This document shows positions 53,985-64,000 of a stretch of 64,000 nt of DNA, piece by piece (positions within the stretch are counted from its first letter, which is position 1; every line of letters starts with the position of its first letter). The DNA is taken from the NCBI GenBank assembly GCA_001971685.1, contig CP019326.1, forward strand, positions 186,001-250,000, in the 5' to 3' direction. Source of the DNA: Halomonas sp. 1513 (GTDB taxonomy: Bacteria; Pseudomonadota; Gammaproteobacteria; Pseudomonadales; Halomonadaceae). A program made the translations under genes and the position numbers. Under the pieces are notes generated by a model. That model did no database searches. It saw only the letters and a program-made list of their open reading frames with translations, and was not told the DNA's origin.

Positions 53985-55232
53985 ATGACCCGCGAGACCC
54001 TGGTGCTAGGCGCCGGCATGGTTGGCACTTCGATTGCGTACCACCTGGCGCGGCGCGGGCGCGCGGTGACGCTGCTCGACCGCTGCGGGCCGGGGGAGGA
54101 GACCTCCTTCGGCAATGCCGGGATCATCCAGCGCGAGGCGGTCAAGCCGTACCCCTTTCCCCGCGACCTGGCGACCCTGCTGCGGGTGCTGCCCAACCGC
54201 CAGATCGATATCCGTTACCGCCCCCGCGGGCTGCTCGCCGCGGCCGGGCCGCTGCTGCAGTACTGGCGGCACTCCACGCCGGCGCGCCACGCACAGGCGG
54301 TGCCGGCCTACGCCTCATTGACGGTGCGCTGCACCGAGGAGCACCAGGCGCTGATCGCCGCCGCCGGCGCCGAGTCGCTGGTGTGCAAGCAGGGCTGGCT
54401 GGACGGCTTTCGTGAGCAGGCCTCCTTGGAGGCTCAGGTCGCCAACGCCGAGGCCATCGCCGCGGCGTACGGCGTGACCCATGAGGTGCTCGACGCCGCC
54501 GCGCTCAAGGCCCGCGAGCCCCACCTGCGCGGCGGCTTGCTGGGCGCGGTGCACTGGACCAACGGCTGGACGGTGCGCGACCCCGGGGCGCTGGTCAAAG
54601 CCTATGCCGCGGCCTTTGAGGCCGCCGGCGGGCGCGTCGAGCAGGCCGAAGCCCGGCGCCTGGAGCAGACCGCCAGCGGTTGGCGGCTGCACACCGCGGC
54701 CGGCGTGCACGAGGCCGAGGAGCTGGTGCTGGCCACCGGGCCCTGGTCGTCGCGCTGGCTGGCCGCGCTTGGCTATCGCGTGCCGCTGTTTCCCAAGCGC
54801 GGCTACCATATGCACTATGCGATGCAGGACGATACCCGGCTCCACCACTGGCTGCGCGACGCCGATGCCGGCTACCTGCTGGCGCCGATGCGCGCCGGGG
54901 TGCGCCTCACCACCGGTGCCGAGCTGACCACCCTGGACGCCGCGCCGCGCTACGGCCAGCTCGACGCCGCCGAGCGCGTCGCCCGCGAGCTGCTGCCGCT
55001 CGGCGAGCGATGCGACGCCGAGCCGTGGATGGGCAGCCGCCCCTGCGTGGCCGACATGCTGCCGGTGATCGGTGCCGCACCGCGGCACGATGGGCTGTGG
55101 CTCGCTTTCGGCCACGGCCATCAGGGTTTTACGCTGGGCCCTGTCACCGGCCGCGTGCTGGCAGAGCAGATGTGTGGCGAAACGCCGGCGGTGGATCTCG
55201 CGCCCTTTCAGCTGGCGCGTTTCGCGTCGTGA
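53985..55232 (+). CDS. FAD-dependent oxidoreductase, DadA-like
   Basis: A 415-residue DAO-family flavoprotein. It starts TLVLGAGMVGTSIAYHLARRGRAVTLLDR, a dinucleotide-binding motif, followed by GEETSFGNAGIIQ, and ends VADMLPVIGAAPRHDGLWLAFGHGHQGFTLGPVTGRVLAEQM. This pattern is that of D-amino-acid dehydrogenase (DadA) and relatives acting on glycine- or proline-type amines. No alanine racemase or other catabolic partner lies next to it, so the substrate is uncertain. AGGA precedes ATG by eight bases. Confidence 0.85.
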   Translation: MTRETLVLGAGMVGTSIAYHLARRGRAVTLLDRCGPGEETSFGNAGIIQREAVKPYPFPRDLATLLRVLPNRQIDIRYRPRGLLAAAGPLLQYWRHSTPARHAQAVPAYASLTVRCTEEHQALIAAAGAESLVCKQGWLDGFREQASLEAQVANAEAIAAAYGVTHEVLDAAALKAREPHLRGGLLGAVHWTNGWTVRDPGALVKAYAAAFEAAGGRVEQAEARRLEQTASGWRLHTAAGVHEAEELVLATGPWSSRWLAALGYRVPLFPKRGYHMHYAMQDDTRLHHWLRDADAGYLLAPMRAGVRLTTGAELTTLDAAPRYGQLDAAERVARELLPLGERCDAEPWMGSRPCVADMLPVIGAAPRHDGLWLAFGHGHQGFTLGPVTGRVLAEQMCGETPAVDLAPFQLARFAS

Positions 55233-55283
55233 CGCTTTCTTACCCTGCGTTGGGCGCTATGCCCGACGCCCAACGGAGGACCC

Positions 55284-55562
55284 ATGCCTATTTCGCGTAC
55301 TGAGATCGCTACCGCCGACGGCAGCAAGCTGATCAACCGCCTGTGCAAGCACTGGGCCCATAAGCTCGAGGTCGAGCACGACGCCGAGCAGGGCCGGGTG
55401 GCGTTTGCCGATGGCACCTGCCTGATGCATGCCACGGCGGATCGCCTGACGGTGGCCATCGAGGCGCTGGATGAGCCGACCCTCGACCGCCTCGAGGGCG
55501 TGGTGAGCAGCCACCTGGATCGCATGGCCGGCGAACCGCTCGATATCGTCTGGGAAAATTGA
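55284..55562 (+). CDS. DUF2218 family protein
   Basis: A 92-residue protein with the DUF2218 pattern: RTEIATADGSKLINRLCKHWAHKLEVEHDAEQGRVAFADGTCLMHA and LDRLEGVVSSHLDRMAG. It begins after GGAGG and is often found with siderophore or iron-related genes, but here stands between an oxidoreductase and a DMT transporter. Its stop overlaps the start of the transporter gene, suggesting co-translation. Function unknown. Confidence 0.88.
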   Translation: MPISRTEIATADGSKLINRLCKHWAHKLEVEHDAEQGRVAFADGTCLMHATADRLTVAIEALDEPTLDRLEGVVSSHLDRMAGEPLDIVWEN

Positions 55563-56464
55563 GCTTTGCCAGTGTGCGCCGTGCCCACCTGGGCATGCTG
55601 CTATGGGCGCTGCTGGTAGGGCTGTCGTTCCCCGCCGTGGGGGTAATGAGCGAGGGCCTGCCGCCACTGCAGCTGACCGCGCTGCGCTTTGCCATCGCCT
55701 CGCTGGCGCTGTGGCCGCTGGCGCGCCGCGCCGCCGACTGGTGGCCTGCGCGGCGCGGACTGCTGCTGTACGCGCTGATGGGGCTGTGCCTGGCGGGCTT
55801 CTTCGGCGCCATGTTCTGGGCCGCGCATCGCGCCACGGCGCTGTCGATGGCCACCCTCTACGTGGTGGTGCCGCTGCTGGCGTTCAGCTTCGGCGTAGTG
55901 GCAAGCGTCGAGCGGCTGGCCTGGCGGCTGCCGCTGATCCTGGCGCTGGGCGCCTGCGGGGCGCTGGGGTTGGCGTTTGCCGAGGCGCGCAACGGCGGTG
56001 ACGGGCTGCAGTTCGGCAGCGGCGAGCTGGTGTTCTTCGGCGGTTGTTTATCCACCGCGCTGTATCCGGTGCTCAGCAAGTGGGGGCTCAATCGCGGCTG
56101 GCTGTCGGGGTCGGCGGCGGCGCGCACCTTCTGGAGCCTGGCGCTGGGCGGCGCGCTGATCGGCCTGGCCGGCAGCCTGGTCGAGCCGCTGGCCGGCCTG
56201 GCGCGGATGACGGCATTCGACCTGCTGCTAGTGGTCTACCTGGGGCTGTGCTCCAGCGCCATGACCTTCTGGCTGATGCAGCGCGCCACCGCGGCGCTGA
56301 CCCCGGGGGCGGTCACCGCCTATAGCTACCTGGTGCCGTTCGTCTCGATGCTGCTGCTGTTCGCCAGCGACCCGGCGCAGATCGGCTGGGCCTGGCTGCC
56401 CGGCAGCGTGCTGATCGTGGTCGCCATGGTGTTGCTGCTGCGCGGCGATCGGGCCAGCGCCTAG
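55559..56464 (+). CDS. EamA/DMT-superfamily transporter
   Basis: A 301-residue membrane protein with ten predicted helices in two EamA repeats; GLPPLQLTALRFAIASLALWPLA and ATALSMATLYVVVPLLAFSFG in the first, VYLGLCSSAMTFWLMQRATAALTPGAVTAYSYLVPFVSMLLL in the second. DMT transporters export amino acids or metabolites. TTG at 55559 overlaps the DUF2218 stop; GTG 55574 or ATG 55595 are alternatives. Substrate unknown. Confidence 0.85.
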   Translation: MSFASVRRAHLGMLLWALLVGLSFPAVGVMSEGLPPLQLTALRFAIASLALWPLARRAADWWPARRGLLLYALMGLCLAGFFGAMFWAAHRATALSMATLYVVVPLLAFSFGVVASVERLAWRLPLILALGACGALGLAFAEARNGGDGLQFGSGELVFFGGCLSTALYPVLSKWGLNRGWLSGSAAARTFWSLALGGALIGLAGSLVEPLAGLARMTAFDLLLVVYLGLCSSAMTFWLMQRATAALTPGAVTAYSYLVPFVSMLLLFASDPAQIGWAWLPGSVLIVVAMVLLLRGDRASA

Positions 56465-56499
56465 GCGTCTTTGCTATACTTCGCCGCCACCTTCATTGA

Positions 56500-57318
<819 letters not shown>

Positions 57319-57351
57319 GCGCTCAAATGTCCCGGGTGGCGGGGCTGATCC

Positions 57352-57523
57352 GGGGGCAAGCCTACGAGGTGGCGCTGTGAACCCATCCCTGGGCGCTATC
57401 TTGCGCCCTGCTGCGCTCTCGCATCCTGCTCCGCTTGCAGGACCGGTGCTGGCCATCCGTGGCCAGCCCGTTCGGAGACATGCTCCTCACCCATGGCGCA
57501 AACCACCTCTGCGGCTTGCCCCC
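57352..57523. repeat. 172-bp MITE-like palindromic element
   Basis: Terminal inverted repeats of 21 bases bound the element: GGGGGCAAGCC then four variable bases and AGGTGG at 57352-57372, mirrored by 57503-57523 (17 of 21 identical). Inside are GGGCGC/GCGCCC (57391-57408), TCCTGC/GCAGGA (57424-57442) and GCTGGCCA/TGGCCAGC (57448-57467). It occupies much of the dapB-carA gap (57319-57835), which is the only gap over 300 bases in the window. No frame in it looks coding. From memory, similar strings recur in Halomonas intergenic DNA, which I cannot check here. Confidence 0.65.
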
Positions 57524-57680
57524 GGCGCCCCTCGGTCGCGGCGTTAGCTGGTCTCTTCATGCGATCAGGGAGGACTAGCCGTTGGGCGGAGATTCCTGTA
57601 ACATTCCAAAAATTTTGGCCGGGCGCCGGATGCTGCATCCACCATAGCGCTTGTTGAGTCGGCCACGGGCACACCGAGCA

Positions 57681-57815
57681 ATGACAACAAGCGGGATGAA
57701 ACCGGTTTTTCAGGTTTCGTCCCGCTTTTTTACGGCTCGCCTGCCGCGTGACCCAGCCTGGCGCCCGCCCTTGAAACATCTGTCGGATGAGCGTGACTCG
57801 TCGGCGGTCTCTTAA
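57681..57815 (+). other. Possible carA leader open frame
   Basis: A 44-codon frame (MTTSGMKPVFQVSSRFF...) starts at ATG 57681, runs through the terminator-like hairpin and stops 20 bases before carA. No clear Shine-Dalgarno precedes it. Arg codons are frequent after the hairpin. It might couple translation to attenuation of carA, but it could be chance. Confidence 0.2.
57690..57731 (+). terminator. Terminator/attenuator hairpin upstream of carA
   Basis: AGCGGGATGAAACC pairs with GGTTTCGTCCCGCT (one G-T pair) around a nine-base loop containing TTTTT, and five further Ts follow. It is an intrinsic terminator by form, located 105 bases before carA on the same strand. It could end read-through from dapB or act as an attenuator in the carAB leader. 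Small dyads CCAAAA-A-TTTTGG (57606-57618) and GGATGC-T-GCATCC (57628-57640) lie just upstream. Confidence 0.8.
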
Positions 57816-57835
57816 GAGCATGGGAGGAAGTTGCG

Positions 57836-58981
57836 TTGAACAGACCCGCGATATTGGCCTTGGAAGATGGCAGCGTATTCCACGGCACCGCGATCGGCGC
57901 CGATGGGCAAACCAGCGGTGAGGTGGTGTTCAATACGGCCATGACCGGCTATCAGGAGATTCTCACCGACCCCTCCTACACACGACAGATCGTCACTCTC
58001 ACCTATCCGCATATCGGCAACACCGGCGTCAACGCTGAGGACGTCGAGTCCGACGCCATCGCCGCCGCCGGCCTGGTGATCCGCGACCTGCCGCTGCTGG
58101 CCAGCAGCTTCCGCTCCGAGCAGTCGCTCTCCGACTACCTCAAGAGCCAGAACGTGCTCGGCATCGCCGACATCGACACCCGCCGACTGACCCGCATCCT
58201 GCGCGACAAGGGCTCGCAGAACGGCGCGATCCTGGCCGGCGTTGATGCCGAAGGCGACGACGCCGTCGAGCGTGCCCTGGCCGCCGCCCGCGCCTTCCCC
58301 GGCCTCAAGGGCATGGACCTAGCCAAGGTGGTCTCCTGCCAGACGCCCTACGAGTGGAGCGAGGGCGAATGGACCCTGGGTGAGGGCTATGCCGATACCA
58401 CGCAGGGCGAGCGCCCCTTCCACGTGGTGGCCTACGACTACGGCGTCAAGCGCAACATCCTGCGCATGCTGGCCAGCCGCGGCTGCCGGCTCACGGTGGT
58501 GCCGGCCCAGACCCCGGCCAGCGAGGTGCTGGCGATGAAGCCGGACGGCGTGTTCCTGGCCAACGGTCCCGGCGACCCCGAGCCCTGCGACTATGCCATC
58601 AAGGCCATCGGCGAGATCCTCGAGACCCAGCTGCCGGTGTTCGGCATCTGCCTGGGCCACCAGCTGCTGGCGCTGGCCAGCGGCGCCAAGACGCTGAAGA
58701 TGAGCCACGGCCACCACGGCGCCAACCACCCGGTGCAGGACCTCGACAGCGGCCAGGTGATGATCACTAGCCAGAACCATGGCTTCGCCGCCGACGAGGC
58801 GAGCCTGCCGGCCAATCTGCGTGCCACGCACCGTTCGCTGTTCGACGGCACCCTGCAGGGGATCGAGCGTACCGACCGGCCGGCGTTCAGCTTCCAGGGC
58901 CACCCCGAGGCGAGCCCCGGGCCGCGCGATGTGTCGCCGCTGTTCGACCGCTTCGTCGAGATGATGAAGGCGCGCCGCTGA
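57836..58981 (+). CDS. carA: Carbamoyl-phosphate synthase, small (glutaminase) subunit
   Basis: A 381-residue class I amidotransferase subunit. The N-terminal domain starts [48 protein letters not shown]; the glutaminase domain has nucleophile Cys in [14 protein letters not shown] near residue 270 and His/Glu in [13 protein letters not shown]. It gives ammonia to CarB for arginine and pyrimidine synthesis. Translation starts at TTG, supported by GGGAGGAAG seven bases upstream. A terminator-like leader precedes it. Confidence 0.96.
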   Translation: MNRPAILALEDGSVFHGTAIGADGQTSGEVVFNTAMTGYQEILTDPSYTRQIVTLTYPHIGNTGVNAEDVESDAIAAAGLVIRDLPLLASSFRSEQSLSDYLKSQNVLGIADIDTRRLTRILRDKGSQNGAILAGVDAEGDDAVERALAAARAFPGLKGMDLAKVVSCQTPYEWSEGEWTLGEGYADTTQGERPFHVVAYDYGVKRNILRMLASRGCRLTVVPAQTPASEVLAMKPDGVFLANGPGDPEPCDYAIKAIGEILETQLPVFGICLGHQLLALASGAKTLKMSHGHHGANHPVQDLDSGQVMITSQNHGFAADEASLPANLRATHRSLFDGTLQGIERTDRPAFSFQGHPEASPGPRDVSPLFDRFVEMMKARR

Positions 58982-59036
58982 GCGCCGGCCCTCACCACCG
59001 AGTCCGTTCTTTCACCGATTTGCCGCGGGAACCGTC

Positions 59037-62263
<3,227 letters not shown>

Positions 62264-62267
<4 letters not shown>

Positions 62268-62740
62268 ACAAGGTCCCGATGACCGTCGCAGGCGAGCAGC
62301 GCCTGCGTGAAGAGCTCGAACAGCTCAAGGGCGTCGAACGGCCCAAGGTGATCAATGCCATCGCCGAGGCGCGCGAGCATGGCGATCTCAAGGAGAACGC
62401 CGAGTATCATGCCGCCCGCGAGCAGCAGGGTTTTATCGAGGGGCGTATTCAGGAGATCGAGGGCAAGCTCTCCACCGCCCAGGTGATCGACGTCACCAAG
62501 CTGCCCAAGACCGGCAAGGTGATCTTCGGCGTGACCGTGGCGCTACTCAATCTGGATACCGACGATGAGGTGACCTACCGCATCGTTGGCGAGGACGAGG
62601 CCGACATCAAGTCGGGGCGGATCTCGGTGACCTCACCCATCGCCCGCGCGCTGATCGGCAAGGAGCAGGGCGACGCGGTGGTGGTCAACACCCCGGGCGG
62701 CGAGGTCGAGTACGAGATCCTCAGCGTCGAGCACCTGTAA
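62264..62740 (+). CDS. greA: Transcription elongation factor GreA
   Basis: A 158-residue protein. The N-terminal coiled coil ([66 protein letters not shown]) carries the acidic tip DLKENAEY that enters the RNA polymerase channel, followed by a FKBP-like C-terminal domain. It rescues backtracked complexes. It overlaps carB by four bases with AGGAG upstream, an order common in pseudomonads and Halomonas, and ends at a bidirectional terminator. Confidence 0.97.
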
Positions 62741-62807
62741 GCTCCGAGCGCCCAGCAGAAAGCGCCATGCCGCTCGGTGACGGGCGGCAGGTGTCGAGGC
62801 AGTAAAC

Positions 62808-62842
62808 AGAACCCCCGCCGGATTGAATCGGGCGGGGGTTCT
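62808..62842. terminator. Bidirectional terminator between greA and yhbY
   Basis: AGAACCCCCGCC/GGCGGGGGTTCT is a perfect 12-bp stem with an 11-base loop. It is followed by CGTTGTTT on the plus strand and GTTTACTG on the minus strand, so it serves both convergent genes. Confidence 0.85.
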
Positions 62843-62893
62843 CGTTGTTTCCTGCCTGTCGTTGGGCATCATCCTTGCCCGGCGCTCGGCGCT

Positions 62894-63220
62894 TTAATGC
62901 CGCCCGTGATGCTCGGCGAAGCGCTTGACGTTGGAGAGCTTGGGGTTGGCCTTGGGGTTGTGGCGGTAGAGCAGGGCCATCTTGCCGATGGTCTGGATGC
63001 GTTCGGCGCCGCTCTGGGCCACCAGCTCCTCGAGCATGGCGGCGCGGTCGTCGCGCTCCGGCAGGGCCAGCTTGATCTTGATCAGCTCGTGGTCGTTGAG
63101 CGCCCGCTCGAGCTCGGCGATCACGCCCTCGGAGATGCCGTTCTCGGACACCGTGACCACCGGGTTGAGGTGGTGGCCGATGCTGCGGAATGCTTTCTTT
63201 TGTGCCTGTGACAAGCTCAT
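62894..63220 (-). CDS. yhbY: Ribosome assembly RNA-binding protein YhbY (CRM domain)
   Basis: A 108-residue CRS1/YhbY-domain protein: LSQAQKKAFRSIGHHLNPVVTVSENGISEGVIAELERALNDHELIKIKLA, then TIGKMALLYRHNPKANPKLSN. It binds pre-50S particles. ATG 63220 is preferred; an upstream in-frame TTG at 63238 is possible because the Shine-Dalgarno is weak. It is divergent from rlmE and converges on greA. Confidence 0.94.
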   Translation of the reverse strand: MSLSQAQKKAFRSIGHHLNPVVTVSENGISEGVIAELERALNDHELIKIKLALPERDDRAAMLEELVAQSGAERIQTIGKMALLYRHNPKANPKLSNVKRFAEHHGRH

Positions 63221-63332
63221 GGTATCTTGAGGGTCCAAAGTTGCGCTGAACCCGCCATGTTACGGCGAAAGCGGCGCGTGCGAAAGCCTCCCTCCGCTAC
63301 TCTTCGAACCGACATCAGATTCAGGTGATGCC

Positions 63333-64000
63333 GTGGGCCGCTCTACCCGTTCTAGCAAGTCCTCTTCGCCCGCTGCGGGTGCCGCGCGCAGCCCCAGCAA
63401 GACCAGCAAGGGTTGGTTGAAAGAGCACTTCGACGACCAGTACGTACAGCGCAGCTGGCAGGACGGCTACCGTAGCCGGGCCAGCTACAAGCTGCTCGAG
63501 CTGGACGCCAAGGATGCGCTGCTGCGTCCGGGCATGGCGGTGATCGACCTTGGGGCGGCGCCCGGGGGCTGGAGCCAGATCGCCGCCGAGAAGGTCGGCC
63601 CGGAGGGCGTGGTGATCGCTTCGGACATCCTCGAGATGGATGCCTTGGCCGGGGTCGACTTCGTGCACGGTGATTTCACCGAGGACGCGGTGCTCGAGGC
63701 GATACTAGCGGCACTCGACGGTCGCCCGGTCGACCTTGTGATGTCCGACATGGCCCCCAATATGAGTGGTATGGCCGCCATCGATCAGCCCCAGGCGATG
63801 TACCTCGTCGAGCTGGCGCTGGATCTGGCACAGCAGACCCTGAGACCGGGCGGCCGATTCGTGGCCAAGGTCTTTCAGGGCGAAGGATTCGATGACTACC
63901 TCAAGGCGCTGCGTGGCAGCTTCAGCAAGGTGGTCACCCGCAAGCCGGATGCCTCTCGGGCACGTTCCCGTGAAGTCTACCTGCTGGCGGAGGGATTTCG
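63333..64000 (+). CDS. rlmE: 23S rRNA (uridine-2'-O-) methyltransferase RlmE (FtsJ), cut near its end
   Basis: About 222 residues are visible; the gene continues past the window, probably by only a few codons. GTG 63333 follows AGGTGA. After a Ser/Ala-rich start comes [36 protein letters not shown], the SAM motif [17 protein letters not shown], catalytic Asp in [12 protein letters not shown], Lys in [10 protein letters not shown] and Glu in [14 protein letters not shown], completing the K-D-K-E tetrad. It methylates U2552 of 23S rRNA. It is divergent from yhbY, as in E. coli. Confidence 0.95.
   Translation, partial: MGRSTRSSKSSSPAAGAARSPSKTSKGWLKEHFDDQYVQRSWQDGYRSRASYKLLELDAKDALLRPGMAVIDLGAAPGGWSQIAAEKVGPEGVVIASDILEMDALAGVDFVHGDFTEDAVLEAILAALDGRPVDLVMSDMAPNMSGMAAIDQPQAMYLVELALDLAQQTLRPGGRFVAKVFQGEGFDDYLKALRGSFSKVVTRKPDASRARSREVYLLAEGF

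Overview
The window looks like chromosomal DNA of a halophilic gammaproteobacterium, most likely Halomonas or a close relative. The main evidence is an ectoine-type TRAP transporter with its stress protein (teaA-teaB-teaC-teaD order, TeaA very close to the H. elongata protein as I remember it). Gammaproteobacterial gene orders (argH-lptM-lysA-dapF-DUF484-xerC-yigB; hemC-hemD-hemX-hemY; smpB/ratA-rnfH/bamE/fur/recN/grpE-dnaK-dnaJ; dapB-carA-carB-greA-yhbY/rlmE) and a tmRNA tag ANDDNYAQGALAA agree. Most of the sequence is GC-rich (about two thirds G+C by eye), densely coding, and has many GTG/TTG starts and short overlaps. Assignments rest on reading motifs and remembered families; no search was run.

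Layout. 1-210: start of an FKBP prolyl isomerase. 315-3884: teaDCBA on the minus strand. 3974-9722: a DUF2390-like gene, an ABC-F ATPase, dtd, a chalcone-isomerase-like secreted protein, a tandem universal stress protein and thiD. 9785-14552: YqaA-like membrane protein, a second TRAP permease pair with no binding-protein gene beside it, an EEP hydrolase, dsbA and cytochrome c4. 14830-21486: engB facing the argH-to-yigB operon (arginine, diaminopimelate/lysine, XerC recombinase). 21719-26228: hem operon. 26433-33019: purine-type permease, YbiO-like MscS channel, a tiny zinc-ribbon protein, a tandem crcB pair, a retropepsin-like protein and a TauE/SafE permease. 33038-36868: aspartokinase beside the carboxy(nor)spermidine route for polyamine synthesis.

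37030-44886 is the part most unlike its surroundings: lower GC, different codon use, and a two-armed carboxylate-catabolism module. One arm is tctC-tctB-tctA, an RraA-fold aldolase-like gene and a D-2-hydroxyacid dehydrogenase. The other is a GntR/FCD regulator, a second RraA-fold gene, a fumarylacetoacetate-hydrolase-family enzyme and a TauE/SafE permease. A regulatory region with several dyads lies between the arms. It is the best candidate here for an undescribed pathway. It lies next to the 3' side of ssrA, but no integrase or att repeat is visible.

45020-53822 holds trans-translation (ssrA, smpB), ratA-rnfH, bamE, fur, recN with an exact LexA box, and grpE-dnaK-dnaJ with two excellent heat-shock sigma promoters. 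53985-64000 holds a DadA-like oxidoreductase, a DUF2218 gene, a DMT transporter, dapB, a 172-bp palindromic element, a carA leader with a terminator-like hairpin, carA-carB-greA, yhbY and the start of rlmE. No CRISPR array, rRNA, tRNA, integrase or transposase was seen. The only gap above 300 bases is 57319-57835, which holds the palindromic element and the carA leader.
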